From Diploptera punctata (lineage: Eukaryota; Arthropoda; Insecta; Blattodea; Blaberidae), in NCBI GenBank assembly GCA_030220185.1, contig JASPKZ010005708.1, positions 818,501 through 882,500 of the forward strand: a DNA stretch of 64,000 nucleotides. Reading direction: 5' to 3'. The notes beneath the pieces are model-generated. The model was not told where the DNA came from. It saw nothing but the letters and a program-made list of their open reading frames with translations, and made no database searches. The position numbers and the translations under genes were made by a program. Of this stretch, positions 22,226-32,521 are shown in pieces; within the stretch, counting starts at the first letter, position 1; each line of letters begins with the position of its first letter.

Positions 22226-22676
22226 AACTAACTCCTCACTGGCACTATTGAATCCTTTGGTTCAGACCGCGCGGACATAAGCTATCCTGAGCTATATTTT
22301 CCAACCATCCTCTGTATAATCCACTTCCCTCAATCATGGTTAATGTTATTCTCCCATCTCATTATTGGCCTGCCTACTGGGCAACTCCCTCTGGGCTTCC
22401 TACGAGGAATTTCTATACTCCACTTTTATTCCCCATTCCTGCCATATGTCCTGCCATCGTAGTCTACGAGACTTAACTCTTCTTATTATATCTGATTCTC
22501 CATAAAGGTCATGTCACTTACTGTTATGTAGTTTTCTCCATTCGCCTGTCCATCTCTCTTTGGTGCAAACATTCTCAAATACTTGAAATATTTTATCCTC
22601 CCTTAAAGTAAGAGTCGATGTTTTGTATCCATGTAATATAACTGGGATAATAATAGTTTTATATATTTTTCATAAG
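22226..22676 (-). pseudogene. LINE-G 3' portion, decayed, abutting MITE-H
   Basis: It has the same extent and orientation as the copy at 13181-13660. From the MITE-H junction (ttttcataagtaa) it runs through the MKIYKTIIIPVILHGYKTS-like region, NERWTGEWR.LH, and GRPNNEMGE to the terminal tag (ctcactggca on the plus strand). It is broken by stops and indels. Confidence 0.78.
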
Positions 22677-23279
22677 TAAGTCGTGAATCGTGAATTTATT
22701 GATAATTTGGAAATCAAGATTGGCATTTGTTAGGACTATTTAACGAATAAAATTAAGCTGTTTACTCACAAATCATTATTTAAATATAATTATTTTAAAA
22801 TATTTATATATTTAATGTAAACGGCGATGTTTGAAAACAAATGAGAAACGATTGGTATGCTACATCTGCTTATTTTATTCATCACTGCAACCAGATCATA
22901 TTATTATTTATTGTCAAAGGATCGCAATGTTGTAAGAATGCACCCTAGTGGAGACATTTATAACAAACGCTATAGGTATTAATTAATTTGATGCCCTATG
23001 ATGTAAATATGTCAATTATATTTTTCTGCAACGTGGAAAATAATTCGTTTAAGAAAATGCATAGTGTTTTTTTTGTGGTGTAATCAATTGTTGCAAATGT
23101 TTTTATATTATCTATCGCATGCGCTTTCTGCTGACATTCATGCACTATATATACAATCTGGAGGACCAGTCACTGGAAAATAATGCTATGACCTATTCAG
23201 AATGTTAATGGTTGTAAATAAAAAATCATTGAAATGTGATTGGTCATTGACTCCCATTTGGGGCATGAGTTAAATAGTC
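22677..23279 (+). mobile_element. MITE-H copy 2
   Basis: It starts tcataagtaagtcgtgaatc. The hairpin is partly eroded. The inverted pair is gactatttaac at 22734 and gttaaatagtc at 23269-23279. The ATTGG box near the right end is retained (attggtcattgactcccat). A region near 22990-23160 differs from copy 1, consistent with old divergence. Confidence 0.7.
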
Positions 23280-23620
23280 AGTTTAAATGATTTTCGAGAA
23301 AAGTTGGGACAAGAGTCTTTGTAATGCATAATAACATGCATTTCCTGAATTGACTCTATGTTCAATTTATTTCTGCACCTCGTTCTTCTTTGTAATTATT
23401 GTTCTTGAGGATTTGAATTCAGACACTTTTTTTTTTTTTTTTTTCAAATTTTCCTCTTTTGTTATTAATTGTCTATTTTCACTATATAATATATATCTAT
23501 TTGACCAGTCCCAATTTCTTAGTGTTACTCAATAGAGTGAGCGTGTTCCCTCGCTACCGCCTGATGAAATATCATCAGCATAAACTAACAGCTTGTTAAC
23601 ACCATTGAGTGGTAGATCTT

Positions 23621-23961
23621 CCATTCATAGTAATTCTGCCCGAATGCAGGTCCTTCAATGCGGTCATACCATTTTCATGCTATGCCTGCAGCTTTACTAG
23701 GGAATTGTAGTTGTGGTAGCTTCCCGTTGCTTTCCACACCGGTGAAGGGTGTATGATAAGGATGATAATGATGGCCATATGATTTCGGGGACCGTTTGGG
23801 CTTTTAAAGTTTTCCTGACATTTGCCTTACAGGTGAGGAAAAACCCCGAGAAAAACCTCACCCAGAAAAACCTCAACCAGAAAAACTGCCCCGACCGGGG
23901 ATCGAACCCGGGCCCGCTGCGTGACAAGGCAGCACGCTACCTCGAGACCATAGCGGTGGAC
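23621..23961 (-). mobile_element. SINE-A, minus strand, with local duplication of an internal block
   Basis: Complete head to tail on the minus strand (gtccaccgctatggtctcga ... ctatgaatgg). The aaaaacctca/ccagaaaa block is duplicated (about 23848-23885), a small internal tandem duplication not seen in other copies. Flanks ttgtagactttc and tggtagatcttc may be a decayed target duplication. Confidence 0.9.
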
Positions 23962-23964
23962 TTG

Positions 23965-24290
23965 TAGACTTTCTTCCTCTAAAGCAGCGATGTAAAACAC
24001 GGGCTCCATCCTTCTCCATATCCACATCTCAAAAGCTTCCAGTCGCTTTTCCCTCATTCCGTCGTAATGTCCAAATCTCTGCACACATACAATGCTACAC
24101 TCCACACAAAGCGATTCCCTAGCCTCTTCCGTAATTCTTTTGCGAAAGGTCCGCAGAAAATGCTTCTCTTTTTGTTAAAAGCTTCTTTTGCCATTGTTAT
24201 CCTCTGCTTTAGTTCTTGACCGCAGTTCATATTGCTACTGATGGTACAACCCAAGACATGGTAATTAAAGTAATGAAATTCTAACACTAT
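23965..24290 (-). pseudogene. LINE RT thumb fragment (different family from LINE-G)
   Basis: The minus strand reads LGCTISSNMNCGQELKQRI, MAKEAFNKKRSIFCG, LRKRLGNRFVWSVALY. After a deletion or frameshift it continues EKRLEAFEMWIWRRMEPV in the next frame. This is the well-known post-RT region of arthropod LINEs ('YLGS.I..D..C..EI..RI..A..AF...', 'VWSVALYG.ETWT', 'LEAFEMW..RRM'). It ends at the SINE-A copy, which may have inserted into it. Confidence 0.8.
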
Positions 24291-24434
24291 ATTTGCCGTG
24301 ACGACTGATCAAAACTAGGAAAAGCTCCAACCATGTTGGTTTTCTCCGAGATTTAAACCCGGAAACCTGTGAATACGAACCTTGAACGCTTGCGCATGAG
24401 AAACTCATTTATTAAAATAATAATGTTGACCGGT

Positions 24435-25391
24435 CATCTTTGAAATCCAGAATGGGTTGAAGCAAGGAGATGCACTATCTCCTCTACTATTTAATTTTGT
24501 ACTAGAGCATGCCATCAAATCTTTAGAGAATGAGGAAGGCTTACAACTCAATGGTATTAATAAGCTGTTAGTTCATGCCGATGATGTAGTACTATCGGCC
24601 GATAGCGAGGAGATATTAAAGGACAACACGCACACATTATTGAGTAACACTAAGGAATTAGGACTGGAAGTAAATATCAATAAAACTAAATATATGGTCA
24701 CACGTAAAAATACATTACATAATGGAAATGGACAGCTAATGACAAATGAGGGAAATTTTGAGGAAGTGGCTGAATTCAAGTACCTAGGAATAATAATCAC
24801 AAATAGGAATGAGATGCACAAAGAGATTAAACATAGGCTCAATTCTGGAAATTCGTGCTATTATGCATTGCAGAGACTTTTGATGTCCGAACTCCTTTCA
24901 AAAAACGTTAAACTGAAAATATAGAAAACTATTATTCTACCAGTTATATTATATGGGTGCGAAACATGGACTCTTACTTTAAGGGAGGAAATGAGATTAC
25001 GAGTTTTTGAGAATAAAGTTCTTAGGAACATTTTTGGACCAAAGAGAGATGAACAGACAGGTGAATGGAGAATACTACATAACAACGAACTACATGGTCT
25101 TTATAGGAAGCCGGATATAATAACAGTTAGGTTTTGTAGACTGCGATGGGCAGGACAGTGCGTATGAGGAATGAAAGACGTGCATGGAGGCTTTTTGTAG
25201 GAAAGCCAGAGGGAAAACGCCCAGTTGGTAGACCAAGAATGAGGTGGGAGAACAACATTAACTATGATTTGAGGGAAGTAGATTATACAGGGAATATTGG
25301 AAAGCATTATCTCAGGATAGGGATGTATGGAGAGCTTATGTCGGCGCGGCCATGAACTTACGGATTCGATAGTGCCAGTGAGTAAGTAATA
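24435..25391 (+). pseudogene. LINE-G, 5'-truncated copy with target-site duplication
   Basis: The best copy of the family. It begins inside the RT: NGLKQGDALSPLLFN, then VHADDVVLSADS (catalytic Asp pair at residues 42-43 of the 155-residue frame starting 24457). FKYLGIIITNR and ALQRLLMSELLSKNVKLKI follow, then a stop. The same frame resumes with ILPVILYGCETWTL, then shifted pieces reading RLRWAGQ, GKPEGKRPVGRPRMRW and NINYDLREVDYTG. The 3' end is gccagtgagtaagtaat. A 9-bp duplication ttgaccggt flanks it (24426-24434, 25392-25400), so truncation happened at insertion. At least one stop and one shift make it inactive. Confidence 0.9.
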
Positions 25392-25400
25392 TTGACCGGT

Positions 25401-25988
25401 GTTAGTCTTACTACGCAGCCACAAAAAAAAATGAATATCAGACCTATTGCGATAAAATGGTGGTTAATGTTTCTTTTATCACTAGAGTTTTATTTGCGTG
25501 TTTAGGAAATAAGAAACTGAACACGTTCTATGAATTCTAAATTTAAAAGTTTGAATGCTATGTTTTGGTAGTTCTGGACAGACATCAGAACCGAGTTCTT
25601 ATTATTACATATTTATGTGGTTAGTCACTTGAATGAACTGCGGTTGCGTATAATTTCAAAGCTACAGTTTGAACGTTGAGGTAAATTATCCATTTATTAC
25701 AGTTGAATAAATAATCAAATGTACTTATTAAACCTCGGGTAATGGCTTAATTCCTTACTTATTACCTTCTGTGCGGTAGTAAAACCAAGTTATTTCCTGG
25801 AATTATAATGACCCCAAGTGTAAAATTCTTACGCTTTTATAGAGTTTTTCAGTTAAAATCGTTGTTACACCTTTATACTTGGCATTTATAAAAGACATCT
25901 TACTTTTTTTTGTTCTTTTTCAATTATTTCCATCTATAATACTCGTATTAATATTTTACTTTTTGCAGACTTTTTAAATATTTCATAC
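25401..25988. other. No gene seen
   Basis: AT-rich; no recognised repeat or motif-bearing frame. Confidence 0.5.
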
Positions 25989-26002
25989 TAGTAAAAGATT
26001 AT

Positions 26003-26277
26003 GGGGTACGCCGTAGCGTAGTGGTTAAGGCACTGCGCTACAAGTTGGAAGGTCGAGGGTTCAAGTCCCGGTGGGGTCAGGATTTTTAAACTGACCAAAA
26101 CCTTCTGGCGGCACTACGGAAATGAGTACCAGACGCTTGTTCTGGGGGTAAAGGCGGCCGTCACGCAAGGCTGACATCAAGTGCCGATTGTCTAGAAAAA
26201 GTGGGAGCCTTAACATCCTACTACCCCAAGGGCCTCCCGAGGCCTGTAGTGGGACTACTTTTTACTTTACTTTACTG
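26003..26277 (+). mobile_element. SINE-D (tRNA-derived) with target-site duplication
   Basis: The head has A-box-like tagcgtagtggttaaggc and B box gggttcaagtcccgg. The body includes ccttctggcggcactacgg, aatgagtaccagacgcttg and gggcctcccgaggcctg, with the tail tttttactttactttac. A 14-bp duplication with one mismatch, tagtaaaa(g/t)attat, flanks it at 25989-26002 and 26278-26291. This is the only copy in the window. Confidence 0.9.
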
Positions 26278-26291
26278 TAGTAAAATATTAT

Positions 26292-26810
26292 ATAATTGCT
26301 TCCATTCTATAACGGTTAGTTGGTGTGAGTTGAGGATTAGATTCCGTGCTATCCAGTTGGTCTATTTTTTTGTATAAGTTTGAAGTCTGATCAGCGCGCC
26401 TCGAGGACAATTGTGAGTAGGTAGCTATTTTAATTGCGATATAGTAATTCAGTTACGAAAACTAACATTAAGGTTATATTATCACGCTAACAGTGATAAG
26501 AATAAAATATTTTTCTATTGTCTATTAGTTATGTATATCATAACAGAAATGTTAGAGATACATAAACAGGACTCCATGTATCACCATCTGTTAGCAAAGT
26601 TTGCGTGTTGTCGCGTTCCCACGTTTGCTTGTTTTGTGCGCGTGTTCATAGTTCATAGCTGATTGATTCAAATTATAACTAACATTCATAATCGGGCGAG
26701 AAATAATTAGTTCATTGGAGAGTAGATACATTTTAACATACAGATCATAGACATTAAGGAACCGCTCACAGGTCTCTTATATTAGGTTTCGGTTCTTTTA
26801 CGTCCTGTAA
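26292..26810. other. No gene seen
   Basis: AT-rich with no recognised feature. Confidence 0.5.
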
Positions 26811-26815
26811 TCTAT

Positions 26816-27040
26816 GACGTGGGATGTCTCGCTTTACTGCCCTTCCGAAAGAAGCAAAACCAAGGATATTAAACTCCATGGCGCGACAGGCCTAGAAGAT
26901 CCTTGATCTACTCACCTCACATCCATATGTGTCATTTACAGAAGTGGACGATAATTGAATTAATTTAAGGGTGACATGTGGTCAGCATGTCGAGTCACCC
27001 AGCTGTAATAGCTGCTTTTCTCAACTTCATCTGATATTAT
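26816..27040 (-). mobile_element. SINE-C 3' fragment, minus strand
   Basis: On the minus strand it matches the SINE-C body: gctgggtgactcgacatgc, the tcaccc block, acatatggatgtgagg and ctaggcctgtcgcgcc. This agrees with the copy at 31416-31755. The tRNA-like head is lost or strongly diverged. Confidence 0.7.
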
Positions 27041-27235
27041 TTTCTTTAAAAAATCCATCAATTCTAACCATTTGATTCCGCGAACCTGAACCAGAGACTT
27101 GTGTATTAACCGCCAAAGCATGCTTCTCTACTAATTTAAGTTTCTAAGGAAACGTACTCTATCTCATGAAAACATAAAGAATGATTAACTCGGATATATT
27201 TAAAAAAAAAAATTCCATTTTAATCGCCTTATGGA

Positions 27236-27311
27236 TTTTACGTGCGTACAATGAATCGAGTTTTTACGTGTGTACAATGAATCGAGTTTTTACGTGCGTA
27301 CAATGAATCGA
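27236..27311. repeat. Minisatellite, 26-bp unit, about 3 copies
   Basis: Three near-identical units each containing tttacgtgcgtacaatgaat, at a period of 26 bp (27241, 27267, 27293). Confidence 0.92.
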
Positions 27312-28165
27312 TTTGATTCTTGTGCTTCTGTATCACACAGACACTATCCTTAAGATTAAAAATAAGACAACCCACTCTTTATTTTTATCGTTTTCTAGTA
27401 TAACATATGATATTAGATTGATTTTAGATACATAATTTTAGAATGTATTATACGGTAGCAAATTAAACTAATCTTAAAAAAATCTTACCGCAAATAATTG
27501 AAATGTATTACATGAACGAAACATAAATGTGAAAGGCCGCTCTCGTACATAATTAAATCAATGAAACGAGTAAATTACAACAAAAAAATCCTAGAACACG
27601 ATTCTTGTAGTTTTATTCAAGTACATGAAAGTATTGCATCATTTGTCGAGTTTCTTGTTAGGCGAACAATGGCAATTGCATATTTTTCTTAATTGAAGAA
27701 TTTGTGTTGTATTACGTTGGCAATCAGAAAATGAATGAGACTTGTTTATTTTAAATGACATGGCATGACAACATTAAGGGTGGAGATAGAATTAAGTTTC
27801 GTCAAGGTATTTAAATATTTCAAGCTGAAATGTAATATTAATGGTATACTAAATTTCCACCTTCAAGGTGTTTCTTTATACTCGACGTTCGAGGTTCGAT
27901 TTCTGATAGGTGAAAGTATTTTATTCTGTTGTATGGTGTCTTATGAAACCGTTTCATCACCATAGACCCCTTTCATTTTGGCCCATACCGAAAAAAAGTA
28001 CCGTTTCTCCGGTAGAAAGGGAAAATCATAAATAGCTCTCATTAATATGGTTAGTATACATAGTCATCTGGTTATATAAACTAGTGTTTGCCAAGTGGTC
28101 GACGATAAATAACACGTCACTTTATATTATATTAGACATTGGTAGTTTTAAATTGTATTAGACCA
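27312..28165. other. No gene seen
   Basis: AT-rich. The 66-codon frame 27765-27965 has no motif. A weak B-box-like gaggttcgatttctg near 27890 is isolated. Confidence 0.45.
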
Positions 28166-28168
28166 TTT

Positions 28169-28454
28169 AAAATTAATATAAAATTATAGAATATTCACCT
28201 GAAAGGTCCGTCTCCTCAACTTAATTAATCATTTAACTGTAGCGCTTTCGGGACTTGTCCCATCATCGGCAGGATTCAAAACTGGTGTTTCACTGAAGAT
28301 CTGGTAGAGGGGGTTGCATGTATTGGGTTCGTTTTCGTTTATCAGGCTGTCGTTGTGAGCTGCTTTCATGATTTCCATCTCTTCGAGTACGTTTATCTTC
28401 GCTGGATTATTTTCTCTGTGCATTACTGTTAGGGTGTTTTCAATATTTAACATG
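28169..28454 (-). pseudogene. PLE 3' coding end, left arm
   Basis: Reads outward on the minus strand: ENTLTVMHRENNPAKINVLE, EMEIMKAAHND, PLYQIFSETPVLNPADDG, SPESATVK, stop at 28229. The AKINVLEEMEI string corresponds to AKINILEELEI of the GIY-YIG fragment at 3.6-4.1 kb, placing it just after the endonuclease domain. Upstream coding sequence is cut off at the palindrome centre. Confidence 0.75.
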
Positions 28455-28766
28455 GATAACGTTATCCATGAAGGACATCGCATGTTAAATACTGAAAACA
28501 CCCTAACAGTAATGCACAGAGAAAATAATCCAGCGAAGATAAACGTCCTCGAAGAGATGGAAATCATGAAAGCAGCTCACAACGACAGCCTGATAAACGA
28601 AAACGAACCCAATACATGCAACCCCCTCTACCAGATCTTCAGTGAAACACCAGTTTTGAATCCTGCCGATGATGGGACAAGTCCCGAAAGCGCTACAGTT
28701 AAATGATTAATTAAGTTGAGGAGACGGACCTTTCAGGTGAATATTCTATAATTTTATATTAATTTT
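28455..28766 (+). pseudogene. PLE 3' coding end, right arm
   Basis: Identical in content to the left arm, but it continues a little further inward: the spacer supplies VIHEGHRMLNTENT, in frame. IHEGH aligns with IKEGH of the 4-kb PLE fragment. The spacer therefore belongs to this copy, and the left copy is the shorter one. Confidence 0.75.
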
Positions 28767-28859
28767 GAATAAACCTCAACGGAACACATCATGAATATTA
28801 TAAAAGTTGATATTAGACCATTATCATAAAAATACAGGATATATATTTGTGTTGGAGTG

Positions 28860-29065
28860 TAACTGATGTTAGGGGTGATAGATTTTTAAAATTAATACCT
28901 AGCCTCGTGAGGAATTCGGGTAGCTACAATAAGTACCGCCTCCACGTTGAGAAAAGCAGCTATAACGGCTGGTGGACAAAACATGCTGACCACATGGCAC
29001 CCTACACTGGCAAGATGATCATGTACCTCTGTGATTAACACATGTATACATGTATTACTTCCCTA
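28860..29065 (+). mobile_element. SINE-C 3' fragment
   Basis: It matches the SINE-C body from cgtgaggaattcgggtagct through acaataagtaccg, agctataacggctgg, tggcaccctacactgg and acctctgtgattaacacatg. The head is absent. Confidence 0.75.
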
Positions 29066-29805
29066 TAGTTTAAATGGAAGCTTGGACGCTGGAATTTAGT
29101 GCCTTGCAGTTAGAAACGGCTGATAATTTTTTGGACATGACCTTTGTACATCACATGCTTCTCTGTAAGAAATTTAACTCTTGCACCATGGAGATTTTTC
29201 CATAAACACTGTCTTGCAGTTAAAAACGGCAGAACTGGGTTTCTAATTTTTTATTGATAACACTAAAACTTGTCAATAGCTACCAAACAAAATAATAATA
29301 GTAATAAATAATAATAATAATTTGTTGACAGAGGAGAAAATGGTACTTAACTGTTTTGTCTTAGCCTATTTATATATATAGATAATACAGAATTGAAGTT
29401 ATTTGAGTGTGCAGATTTAAGTATGATTTCCTCAAGATATCTTTTTGATTTTAGATCTCAAGCGTGAGGATTTATAAAATTGAAAATTACACACAATATT
29501 TTTGTGCATTACTTTAGGACTGATTAGAGTGAGGATTCTGGGTTAAATTGTATACTGTTTGAAATTTGGAAGATACAATTGTATCTATTATTTATAATGC
29601 ATAAAGAATAGTTTAGAAATGGAATTAATTAGTTTATTTTAAAGAAAAGTCCACAATAGTGAATTGTCTGCAATAATAAAACATTCACTCAATAAAACGT
29701 CAACGACTATATTTGTAAAATGTTCACATTATAAATGTATATTTTGACAAAATCATTTGTTTCCTCCTTCTTCAGGTAATTCCTCTATTCAATTGTCGAT
29801 TATAG
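29066..29805. other. No gene seen
   Basis: AT-rich. The string agttaaaaacggca recurs with agttagaaacggct within about 110 bp (29108, 29218), perhaps an old local duplication. Nothing else is recognised. Confidence 0.45.
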
Positions 29806-29810
29806 GAAAC

Positions 29811-30092
29811 AGTGCGAAGGAACTGCCTAATGTTGTTGCTATCTTTAGTTTCTTCATATATCTGTACAATTCCCTCAATCCTGCGTGTTTTTTTTTTTAG
29901 TTCTGTATTTCTTATCTATATCTTCACTATTATTGATGTGCTCTCATTTAATTTACAAAATTCAGTTCTCTGTAGAAATTATTTACTTTTAATATGTTGT
30001 AAAAACTTCAAATCCTTATGTGATTAGCTGAACCATCGTATGTATGAAATTTGTTTCCCTTTTTACAAATAAACGATAGCCATGGTCATAGT
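29811..30092 (+). repeat. Local duplication, copy 1
   Basis: From cagtgcgaaggaactg to gccatggtcatagta this segment is almost identical to 30343-30627. The difference is mainly the length of a poly-T run and a few bases. It has no convincing coding content. Confidence 0.9.
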
Positions 30093-30196
30093 AAAATTTC
30101 GATTTTGACTAGGTTCGCTATTACCTAGTAACAAAATCATCATTGCCATTGCCATGTGTTGTGAACATAATAATGTAATTACTGTTTGTTATTGTA

Positions 30197-30342
30197 AGGA
30201 AGCTAGAGGGAAAACGCCTATTGGGTGGGTCAAGAATGAGGTTGGAGAATGACATTAACCATTATTTGAAGGAGGTGAATAATAAAGAAATTAATGGAAA
30301 ACATTAACTCAGGATAGGGATGTATGGAAAGCTTATGTTCGC
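30197..30342 (+). pseudogene. LINE-G 3' fragment, interrupted by duplication copy 2
   Basis: It reads as LINE-G from GK(P/L)EGKRP through ggtcaagaatgaggttgga to gcttatgttcgcgca, where the family normally continues ggccatgaacc. Instead duplication copy 2 follows. The expected LINE tail (gataatgccagtgaattag) resumes at about 30628. Confidence 0.75.
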
Positions 30343-30627
30343 GCAGTGCGAAGGAACTGTCTAATGTTGTTGCTATCTTTATTTTCTTCATATATCTGTA
30401 CAATTCCCTCAATCCTGCGTTTTTTTTTAGTTCTGTATTTGTTATCTATATCTTCTCTAATATTGATGTGCTCTCATTTAATTTACAAAATTCAGTTCTC
30501 TGTAGAAATTATTTACTTTTAATATGTTGTAAAAACTTCAAATCCTTATGTGATTAGCTGAACCATCGTATGTATGAAATTTGTTTCCCTTTTTACAAAT
30601 GAATGATCTCAGCCATGGTCATAGTAG
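30343..30627 (+). repeat. Local duplication, copy 2, within a LINE-G tail
   Basis: About 285 bp nearly identical to 29811-30092. LINE-G text lies on both sides, so this segment sits about 20-30 bp before the LINE 3' end. Copy 1 includes the gccatgg...tagta junction sequence at its end as well. Confidence 0.9.
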
Positions 30628-30966
30628 ATAATGCCAGTGAATTAGCTATTAGTTAATATTTGAAGTGGGCGTTTTGCAGTTTATAGACATTTTGTTCGGT
30701 AGACAATGCACAGTTGACGTTCTAAACCTGGAAGGGATGGTGAGTATTGGCATGATTTTTACACAATGCACAGAGAAAATGAAATGGGACAAATGTTTCC
30801 TAGTACTTTACCATGAAAATACCAGACCTAATACGTGGCTGAATTGTTACTAATTCTGTTTCCTAGTATTAATAAAAAAAAATGTTGCAGTTCAGTAGAC
30901 GAAAATCAAACCAATATTCACCATTATTATGAAAAAAAATAATTCTATTGCTTTATATTAATAAGT

Positions 30967-31403
30967 GGACTCTTACTTTAAGGGAGGAAATAAGATTACG
31001 AGTTTTTGAGAATAAAGTTCTTAGGAAAATTTTTGGACCAAAGAGAGATGAACAAACAGGTGAATGGAGAAGACAACATAACAGTGAACTACATGGTCTT
31101 TATAGGAAGCCAGATATAATAAGAATAGTTAAGTCTCGTAGATTGCGATGGGCAGGACATGTTGCGCGTATGGGGAATGAAAGACGTGAATGGAAGCTTC
31201 TTGTAGGAAAACCAGAGGGAAAACGCCCAGTTGGTAGACCAAGAATGAGGTGGGAGAACAACATTAACTATGATTTGAGGGAAGTAGATTATACAGGGAA
31301 TGATTGGAAAGCATTAGCTCAGGATAGGGATGTATGGAGAGCTTATGTCCGTGAGGCCATGAACCTACGGGTTCGATAGTGCCAGTGAGTAAGTAAGTAA
31401 GTA
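30967..31403 (+). pseudogene. LINE-G, 5'-truncated copy with 12-bp target-site duplication
   Basis: An uninterrupted frame covers the last part of ORF2: WTLTLREEIRLRVFENKVL, RKIFGPKRDEQTGEWRRQ, RRLRWAGHVARMGNERREW, GKPEGKRPVGRPRMRW and AYVREAMNLRVR, stop. The 3' tail is gccagtgagtaagtaagtaa, a TAAG-type repeat. The duplication atattaataagt lies at 30955-30966 and 31404-31415. The RT is missing, so it is non-functional despite the clean frame. Its intact frame suggests a young insertion. Confidence 0.92.
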
Positions 31404-31415
31404 ATATTAATAAGT

Positions 31416-31755
31416 CCCTCGCCGTAGCCAAGTGGTTAAAGCAAGATGCCTTGGCGCAGAGCTACGGGTCTTGCTCTAGTACGAGTCCATGGGGGAAGAA
31501 ATTTTCTAATGAAATTTCGGCCAGTATGTGACCACCCAGCAGCGTGAGGAATTTGGTAGTTACAATAAGTAGCGACTTCAGGTTGACAAAACCAAATAGA
31601 CCTATTAACGGCTGGGAGACTTGACATGCTGACAATATGTCACCCTTACACTGGCTGGAGAATCGTCTACCTCTGAGATTAGCACATGTAGATGTGAGAC
31701 CAACAACCGGCTAGTATGCCAAGGGACTTCTAGGCCTGTCGCGCCGTGGATTTTT
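31416..31755 (+). mobile_element. SINE-C (tRNA-derived)
   Basis: The head has A-box-like tagccaagtggttaaagc and a mutated B box (agtacgagtcc). Then come atgggggaagaaat, tttcggccagtatg, tacaataagtagcg, tcacccttacactggctgg and ctaggcctgtcgcgcc, with a T-rich end. It begins directly after the LINE-G target duplication. Confidence 0.85.
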
Positions 31756-32460
31756 TTGTTTTTTAATATTACTAAAATACGTTTATTTCAGTTCAGTCTG
31801 CGAAAATAAAGGCAATACTCGCCATTATTATGAATTAAAATTAAAAATAAATAACTCTTCAATAAATAATACATATAGGCCTATATTTATTTTGGACCCA
31901 AAGCTTAAGATCATTTGACTCGAACAATTCTACTTAAAATCTACACACACGTATTACTTCCATTCTATGTATTTTTTTAATATGCAAATGGAATTTTATT
32001 TTTATTATGAAATAATATGTAGGTCGACATGCAATTGAACGCTACAGGAATACATTTTTTTTTTGTAATTTGACCTAGTGATGCAGTAGTTTCATCGATT
32101 GAGTGATCTTTCCACTCTGGATACCAATAAACGACCTTATGGATGATGGAGCAGCGAGACTGTAATTTAATCGGTTCAATTTGTAATGGAGTTTGGACTT
32201 ACCTGAAATAATTGTTACAGTGTATTTATAGGAAGAAAATAAAAACTTTATGCTATGGTTATATTCACATATTATGCTAGTCGACGAAATAAACATATTT
32301 TTATTTTTTCAAGAATTGAATTCACTGAATGTAACTTTTCATACCGAGTTAAAATGTGATTGCAGTAGTTTTTTTTTATATCAGACAGGGTTTTGACGAA
32401 ACGTGCATAAAATGTTAGATAATTATAAGCTACGTAATACATTATTCTGAAAAAAGTTCT
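31756..32460. other. No gene seen
   Basis: AT-rich; the small minus-strand frames (32075-32296, 32272-32478) lack motifs. Confidence 0.5.
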
Positions 32461-32461
32461 T

Positions 32462-32520
32462 CTTCTTCTTCGTTCCAAGTATTAGGCCGAGATCTGTTAC
32501 GATCCTATAGAAAATTTTCC
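32462..32520 (-). pseudogene. LINE 3' tail with (AAG)n
   Basis: On the minus strand ataggatcgtaacagatctc and ggcctaatacttgg, then (GAA)n, match the end of the LINE at 10396-10660 (aggatcgtaacagg...ggcctaatacctgg). Only the last about 60 bp remain. Confidence 0.65.
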
Positions 32521-32521
32521 C

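Larger units (their letters stand above)
28169..28766. repeat. Penelope-like head-to-head palindrome, 286-bp arms
   Basis: Arms 28169-28454 and 28481-28766 are equal in length, symmetric about 28467.5 with no net indel. By eye they differ at only a few bases. The 26-nt spacer starts within a perfect 14-bp palindrome, ggataacgttatcc. Each arm encodes the same peptide outward on opposite strands. The sequence ends abruptly at both outer sides. Confidence 0.95.

Noticed and set aside
26003..26080. Functional tRNA genes at SINE heads (also 624, 9774, 31416, 49738, 63777)
   Set aside because: They continue into long conserved SINE bodies, several with target duplications, and lack proper acceptor stems.
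28229..28706. Two 112-codon genes on opposite strands
   Set aside because: They are the same PLE tail read outward from a palindrome. The N-terminal residues come from reading through the opposite arm.
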